NCBI GenBank assembly: GCA_004557315.1
Contig: SFEH01000074.1
Coordinates: 1 to 10,621, forward strand
Length of the DNA stretch: 10,621 nt
Reading direction: 5' to 3'
Source: Bacteroidales bacterium
Lineage (GTDB): Bacteria > Bacteroidota > Bacteroidia > Bacteroidales > UBA3663
The position numbers were made by a program, and so were the translations under genes. Each line of letters opens with the position of its first letter. Positions within the stretch are counted from its first letter, which is position 1. Positions 6,334 to 10,621 of the stretch are shown piece after piece. Below the pieces are notes generated by a model that saw nothing but the letters and a program-made list of their open reading frames with translations, did no database searches and had not been told where the DNA came from.

Positions 6334-8358
6334 ATGAAAAAATTATTGATTATGAGCGCAGTCAGCGCAATGGCATTGGGCGCATGCACAAGCAATGCAC
6401 CTGTCAAGACCTCTGGTATCGACTATACCAACCTTGACACCACAGCTCGTCCTGGCGACGACTTCTTCAAGTTTGCTACAGGCAACTGGATCAACAACAA
6501 CCCTCAGCCTGCTGCTTTCCCTCGTTGGGGCAGCTTCACAAAGCTTGCCGACGACAACACCAACCAGCTCAGCGAACTCATCCAGGGTCTCGCAGCCGAG
6601 GAGCATGAGTTTGGTAGTGTGGCACAGAAGGTGGGCGATCTCTACAAGCTCTGCATGGACAGTGCACGACTCAACGCTGAAGGTTATACTCCTCTCCTCC
6701 CTTATCTCGAGAAAATCAACAGCATGAAGACCCGCGAGGACCTGATTGCCTATGCTGCATCGGAGCACGACAACCTTCTCTGGAGCCTCTATTGCGGAGC
6801 CGACGAGAAGGACTCGAAGAACAACATCGTGCAGATTGGCCAGGGCGGTCTAAGCCTCGGCAACCGCGATTACTACATCAGCGATGACCCTCAGGTCAAG
6901 AAGATACGCGAAGCATTCATCGAACATGCTCAGAACCTCTACAAGCTCATCGGCACAGATGAGGCTACTGCTGCCAAGAAGGTGGCAACCATCATGAAGT
7001 ATGAGACTCAGATTGCTCAGGCAAGCAAGTCGATGGAGGAACTTCGCGACCCAGAAGCCAACTATAACAAGATGACTGTGGCTGAGCTCTCAAAGCTCTG
7101 CAGCTTCGACTGGGCTCTCTACCTCAAGAACTACACTTACGACCAGACCGACACCATCGTCATCGGTCAGCCTATCCCTGTGGCTTTGGCTTGCAAGATC
7201 ATCAACGAGGCTCCTCTCGATGACCTCAAGACTATCTATGAGTTCCAGACCATCAGCGGCTTGAGCGGATTGCTCAGCGATGACTTCACCAACGAGAACT
7301 TCGCATTCAACCAGAAGCTCACCGGAGCCAAGGAACAGCAGCCACGATGGAAGCGTGCTGTCAACCGTGTGGATGGTCTTCTCGGTGAGGCTGTAGGTCA
7401 GATGTATGTCGAGAAGTACTTCCCTGCTGAGTCAAAGGAGCGCATGGTGAAGCTCGTTGCCAACCTCCAGACTTCGCTCGGTGAGGTGATCAAGGCACAG
7501 GAATGGATGAGCGAAGAGACCAAGAAGGTGGCTCTCGAGAAGCTCTCGACTTTCTATGTCAAGGTGGGTTATCCTGATGAGTGGGAAGACATCTCTGGCC
7601 TGACTATCGACCCACAGAAGAGCCTCCTCGAGAATGTGGTGGCTGCAAGCAAGTTCTACTGGAACCTCAGCAAGGAGAAGCACTACAACAAGCCAGTCGA
7701 TAAGAACGAGTGGTTCATGACTCCTCAGACTGTCAATGCCTACTACAACCCAACCACCAACGAGATCTGCTTCCCTGCAGGTATCCTCCAGCCTCCATTC
7801 TTCTCGAAGGATTTCGACGATGCCGTCAACTATGGTGCCATCGGTGTTGTCATCGGACATGAGATGACTCATGGCTTCGACGATCAGGGTCGCCAGTACG
7901 ACAAGGACGGTAACCTACGTCAGTGGTGGAACGAAGATGATGTCAAGGCATTCAACGTGCCTGCTGAGCAGATGGTTCAGTTCTACGACAGCCTCTGGGT
8001 CATCCCGGGCGACCTGCACAGCAACGGACGTCTCTGCCTCGGCGAGAACCTTGCTGACCATGGTGGACTCAACATCGCATTCAAGGCACTCAAGATCGCT
8101 GAAGAGCAGAACGGCAAGCTCCCTGTCGAGAATGGCTTCACACCAGAACAGCGATTCTTCCTCTCGTATGCCAACGTTTGGGCAGGCGTTTCGACCGATG
8201 AGCTTCTCCGCCGCTACACTCTCATCGATGTTCATTCAGCAAGCCATCTGCGTGTCAATGGCGGTGTGGCTCAGTGCAATGCATGGTATGAGGCATTCAA
8301 TATCCAGCCTGGTGATGCTCTCTACGTAGCTCCTGAGAACCGTGTCAATATCTGGTAA
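6334..8358 (+). CDS. pepO: M13-family zinc metallopeptidase (neprilysin/PepO-like), lipoprotein
   Basis: This complete 674-residue protein falls within the M13 size range (PepO about 630, neprilysin about 750). The N-terminus MKKLLIMSAVSAMALGAC has a lipobox LGAC, so Cys18 should be lipidated and the enzyme exported and membrane-anchored. The N-terminal M13 domain spans about 35-420. The catalytic domain contains NAYYNP (468-473), the zinc motif HEMTH (509-513) inside VVIGHEMTHGFDDQG, and the third ligand Glu571 in GENLADHGG (570-578). The ending PENRVNIW is typical of the family. These enzymes cut oligopeptides and small proteins rather than large ones, so a role in envelope or imported peptide breakdown is likely; the natural substrate is unknown. 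Codon use is strongly biased (for example CTC and AAG), suggesting high expression. Spacing to mazG (38 bp) and to the next gene (42 bp) suggests co-transcription. Confidence 0.96.
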   Translation: MKKLLIMSAVSAMALGACTSNAPVKTSGIDYTNLDTTARPGDDFFKFATGNWINNNPQPAAFPRWGSFTKLADDNTNQLSELIQGLAAEEHEFGSVAQKVGDLYKLCMDSARLNAEGYTPLLPYLEKINSMKTREDLIAYAASEHDNLLWSLYCGADEKDSKNNIVQIGQGGLSLGNRDYYISDDPQVKKIREAFIEHAQNLYKLIGTDEATAAKKVATIMKYETQIAQASKSMEELRDPEANYNKMTVAELSKLCSFDWALYLKNYTYDQTDTIVIGQPIPVALACKIINEAPLDDLKTIYEFQTISGLSGLLSDDFTNENFAFNQKLTGAKEQQPRWKRAVNRVDGLLGEAVGQMYVEKYFPAESKERMVKLVANLQTSLGEVIKAQEWMSEETKKVALEKLSTFYVKVGYPDEWEDISGLTIDPQKSLLENVVAASKFYWNLSKEKHYNKPVDKNEWFMTPQTVNAYYNPTTNEICFPAGILQPPFFSKDFDDAVNYGAIGVVIGHEMTHGFDDQGRQYDKDGNLRQWWNEDDVKAFNVPAEQMVQFYDSLWVIPGDLHSNGRLCLGENLADHGGLNIAFKALKIAEEQNGKLPVENGFTPEQRFFLSYANVWAGVSTDELLRRYTLIDVHSASHLRVNGGVAQCNAWYEAFNIQPGDALYVAPENRVNIW

Positions 8359-8400
8359 TACTCCAATCTGTCAGATTACTCATTATTAATATTATTTAAT

Positions 8401-8763
8401 ATGAAATCATTAAAAGCCCTTTTGATTTGTGCTGCATTGGCATTGCCAATGATGACAATGGCTGACGATAACTTGACTGACGAACAGCTTAGTGCTCAAT
8501 TCAAGAAAGAAATCAATGTCAAGACACTTGAGATAAAGACCGTAAAGGCCAAGATGAAAGCTGACCCTGCTGATACAGAACTTGCAGTTCAGCTTGTGAA
8601 CCTTCAGAACGAGTTGCAGAAACTCAAGGCAGATAAGAAGGCATTGGATGCTCAGATCAGAGCTCAGAAGGCTGCCGACCGAGCTCAGAAGAAACTGAAG
8701 GCAGCTCAGGAGAAAGCTGAGATTGCTGCACAAAAAGCAAAAGAGGCAAGAACCATCAAATAA
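8401..8763 (+). CDS. Small exported Lys/Ala-rich coiled-coil protein, function unknown
   Basis: This 120-residue protein begins with a clear signal peptide: a Lys-containing n-region, the hydrophobic core ALLICAALALPMM, and a likely cut after TMA (residue 21) before DDN. The mature part is almost entirely charged and helical, about 100 residues rich in Lys, Ala, Gln and Glu. Leucine/valine spacing such as LVNLQNELQKLKADKKALDAQI suggests a coiled coil. There is no Cys in the mature region, no lipobox, no LPXTG-type anchor and no catalytic motif. I do not recognise a named family. It follows the M13 lipoprotein peptidase by 42 bp and ends just before a strong terminator, so it is probably the last gene of that transcript. 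A structural or surface-associated role, or being a peptidase partner, is a guess. A short dyad AATCTG-T-CAGATT (8365-8377) lies in the gap. Confidence 0.8.
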   Translation: MKSLKALLICAALALPMMTMADDNLTDEQLSAQFKKEINVKTLEIKTVKAKMKADPADTELAVQLVNLQNELQKLKADKKALDAQIRAQKAADRAQKKLKAAQEKAEIAAQKAKEARTIK

Positions 8764-8796
8764 GAATCATAAAAAATTTGTACTCACCAAGTATTA

Positions 8797-8833
8797 AATA
8801 AGTTCCTCACAAGCAATATGTGAGGAACTTATT
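8797..8833. terminator. Strong hairpin, probable bidirectional terminator
   Basis: AAGTTCCTCACA (8800-8811) pairs perfectly with TGTGAGGAACTT (8819-8830) around a 7-nt loop. Three more A/T pairs extend the stem to 15 bp (8797-8811 with 8819-8833). AT-rich tracts flank both sides, and the genes on either side converge, so it can stop transcription from both the coiled-coil gene and carB. Confidence 0.85.
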
Positions 8834-8837
8834 ATTT

Positions 8838-8861
8838 ATTGATATATGGAGATATATCAAT
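8838..8861. repeat. Second hairpin touching the carB stop codon
   Basis: ATTGATATAT (8838-8847) and ATATATCAAT (8852-8861) are perfect 10-bp inverted repeats with a 4-nt loop GGAG. The right arm reaches into the carB TGA (8861-8863). On the minus strand it is followed by an AT-rich tract and then the stronger hairpin. It may stabilise the carB 3' end or aid termination. Confidence 0.6.
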
Positions 8862-10621
8862 CAGTCATTGCCATATTCATCCCATGCCTTGATAGCGAGG
8901 TCATCAAGGCTCATCGATGTGAAGGCATGGATGAAGGCCGAGGCGAGTCGGTCGTTGGTGAGGAGCGGGACGTTGAAGTCGATGGCAGCACGGCGGATCT
9001 TGTAGCCGTTGGTGAGCTCGCCCGAGGTGAGGTTCTTCGGGATATTGACCACCATGTCGATCTGCTTGTTGCGAATCATGTCGAGAGCCTGAGGCTGCAG
9101 CTCCTCTGAAGGCCAATAGACCTGGGTGCAAGGCACGCCATTCTCGATGAGATAACGGAAGCTGCCACTAGTGGCATAGAGCTCGTAGCCCTTGGCAGCC
9201 AGTTCGCGACATGGACCGAGCAGGTTGGCTTTCTGCTTGGCATCGCCCGATGAGATGAGTACCGACTTCTCGGGCACACGCAAGCCCACCGAGAGCATCG
9301 ACTTGAGGATGGCACAGTTGGTATCGTCGCCTAGACAGCCTACTTCGCCCGTACTGCTCATATCAACACCGAGCACAGGGTCGGCCTTCTGCAGGCGGCT
9401 GAACGAGAACTGCGAAGCCTTGATGCCCACATAGTCGAGGTCGAACTCGTTCTTGGTTGGACGCTCGTATGGGATGCCGAGCATGATCTTGGATGCCAGT
9501 TCGATGAGATTGAGCTTGAGCACCTTCGACACGAATGGGAACGAACGCGAAGCACGGAGGTTGCACTCGATGACCATAATGTCGTTGTCGCGCGCCATGA
9601 ACTGGATATTGAACGGACCAGAGATGTGTAGTTCGGCTGCAATCTTCTTCGCTACCTTCTTGATTCGGCGCATGGTCTCGACATATAGTTTCTGAGGAGG
9701 AAACTGGATGGTGGCATCGCCCGAATGCACGCCTGCAAACTCGACATGCTCAGAGATGGCATAAGCCACGATCTCGCCCTTGTCTGCCACTGCATCCATC
9801 TCGATCTCTTTGGCACCCTGGATGAAGCGCGAGATGACCACAGGATGCTTTTGGCTCACATTGGCTGCCATCTTGAGGAAGCGCACCAGCTCGTCCTGAT
9901 TTGAGCAGACGTTCATGGCGGCACCCGAGAGCACATAGCTCGGTCGCACCAGCACAGGGAAGCCCACCTGATCGATGAAGGCATTGACATCGTCCATGTT
10001 GGTCAGTTCCTTCCATGCAGGCTGAACCACACCGATGCGGTCGCACATGCTCGAGAACTTCTGTCGGTCTTCGGCATTGTCGATATACTTGGCCTGAGTG
10101 CCGAGTATTGGCACATGCTGCTCATCGAGCCTCATTGCGAGGTTGTTAGGGATCTGTCCGCCCACCGAGAGAATCACACCATCAGGCTTCTCAAGGTCGA
10201 TGATATCCATGATACGCTCGAAGGTCAGTTCGTCGAAATAAAGACGGTCGCACATGTCATAATCGGTCGATACGGTCTCTGGGTTGTAGTTGACCATCAC
10301 GCTCTGATGACCTTGCTTGCGGGCAGTCTGGAGTGCATTGACCGAACACCAGTCGAACTCGACCGACGAGCCTATGCGATAGGCACCCGAACCAAGGACG
10401 ATGGTGACAGGAGCGTCGGGGTGTGAAGGCGTGTGGGTGAACTTCAGGTCGTGGGCGATGCCGCTGTATGTGAGATACAGATAATTGGTCTGAGCAGGGA
10501 ACTCGCCTGCGAGAGTATCGATCTGCTTGACCACAGGCACGATGCCAAGCTGCTTGCGGCGGTTGCGCACGTGCAGGCTCTCGGTTTCGGCCAAGTCCTT
10601 GATCTTCTCGTCCTTGACCAC
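8861..10621 (-). CDS. carB: Carbamoyl-phosphate synthase large subunit, C-terminal part (runs off right edge)
   Basis: The visible 586 residues are roughly the second half of a protein of about 1070. The true start lies beyond the right edge; the GTG at the edge is only an internal Val codon. CarB makes carbamoyl phosphate from bicarbonate, ATP and ammonia delivered by the CarA glutaminase, feeding pyrimidine and arginine synthesis. Seen here (numbering from the edge) are the end of the oligomerisation region, the second pre-ATP-grasp segment (about 71-180: GSGAYRIGSSVEFDWC, NYNPETVSTDYD, LSVGGQIPNNLA), and the second ATP-grasp domain (about 185-390: LVRPSYVLSGAAMNV, SEHVEFAGVHSGDA, ECNLRASRSFPFVSK). 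The allosteric MGS-like domain (about 450-586) contains LYATSGSFRYLIENG and YKIRRAAID. The sequence resembles animal CAD/CPS1 more than E. coli CarB, as remembered. It is convergent with the coiled-coil gene, and no carA is visible within the window. Confidence 0.95.
   Translation of the reverse strand: MVKDEKIKDLAETESLHVRNRRKQLGIVPVVKQIDTLAGEFPAQTNYLYLTYSGIAHDLKFTHTPSHPDAPVTIVLGSGAYRIGSSVEFDWCSVNALQTARKQGHQSVMVNYNPETVSTDYDMCDRLYFDELTFERIMDIIDLEKPDGVILSVGGQIPNNLAMRLDEQHVPILGTQAKYIDNAEDRQKFSSMCDRIGVVQPAWKELTNMDDVNAFIDQVGFPVLVRPSYVLSGAAMNVCSNQDELVRFLKMAANVSQKHPVVISRFIQGAKEIEMDAVADKGEIVAYAISEHVEFAGVHSGDATIQFPPQKLYVETMRRIKKVAKKIAAELHISGPFNIQFMARDNDIMVIECNLRASRSFPFVSKVLKLNLIELASKIMLGIPYERPTKNEFDLDYVGIKASQFSFSRLQKADPVLGVDMSSTGEVGCLGDDTNCAILKSMLSVGLRVPEKSVLISSGDAKQKANLLGPCRELAAKGYELYATSGSFRYLIENGVPCTQVYWPSEELQPQALDMIRNKQIDMVVNIPKNLTSGELTNGYKIRRAAIDFNVPLLTNDRLASAFIHAFTSMSLDDLAIKAWDEYGND

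Noticed and set aside
7432..7872. Minus-strand 146-codon ORF inside the M13 peptidase gene
   Set aside because: It lies wholly antisense to the catalytic-domain coding sequence, which has intact M13 motifs. Long antisense frames are expected from the strongly biased codon use there.
5453..8763. MazG-peptidase-coiled-coil run as a defence or toxin system
   Set aside because: MazG here has the two-domain housekeeping form without a mazEF partner, the M13 enzyme is a common Bacteroidetes lipoprotein, and no defence-associated domain is present. Close spacing alone does not support a new system.

Overview
The window looks like a chromosomal segment of a Bacteroidales bacterium, most likely a Prevotella/Segatella-type member of Prevotellaceae. 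This is an inference from several signs: a SusC/RagA-family outer-membrane receptor, promoter-like sequences of the Bacteroidetes form TTTG-N(19-21)-TAnnTTTG, weak or absent Shine-Dalgarno sites, AT-rich gaps between moderately GC-rich genes, and Bacteroidetes-like versions of DsbD, MazG and the M13 peptidase.

Left part (1-3069, all minus strand). A SusC-like TonB-dependent receptor enters from the left edge; its first 385 codons are visible. A 365-bp AT-rich gap separates it from a YitT-family membrane protein (DUF161/DUF2179). Upstream of that lies a small YqaA-family (VTT/SNARE-associated) membrane protein.

Middle (3070-8763, plus strand). A divergent intergenic region carries a perfect 10+1+10 palindrome, a full-consensus Bacteroidetes promoter and a second palindrome. 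It leads into a full-length DsbD-type thiol:disulfide reductase. A 162-bp gap with a MITE-like or terminator-like inverted-repeat structure follows. Then come mazG (NTP pyrophosphohydrolase), an M13 metallopeptidase lipoprotein and a small exported coiled-coil protein. The last three are 38 and 42 bp apart and may be co-transcribed.

Right part (8764-10621). Two strong hairpins sit between convergent genes and probably act as a bidirectional terminator. The carB gene (carbamoyl-phosphate synthase large subunit) then runs in from the right edge on the minus strand; its C-terminal 586 residues are visible. By remembered comparison this CarB resembles the CAD/CPS1 type more than E. coli CarB.

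The genes are mostly housekeeping or cell-envelope functions: envelope redox (DsbD), nutrient uptake (SusC-like), envelope proteolysis (M13), nucleotide-pool sanitation (MazG) and pyrimidine/arginine precursor synthesis (CarB). I see no rRNA, tRNA, CRISPR array, phage gene or transposase. No convincing new multi-gene system is present. The most noteworthy items are intergenic: the divergent palindromic promoter region at 3143-3199 and the inverted-repeat element at 5291-5438. The small exported coiled-coil gene and the CPS1-like CarB allosteric domain are also worth a look.
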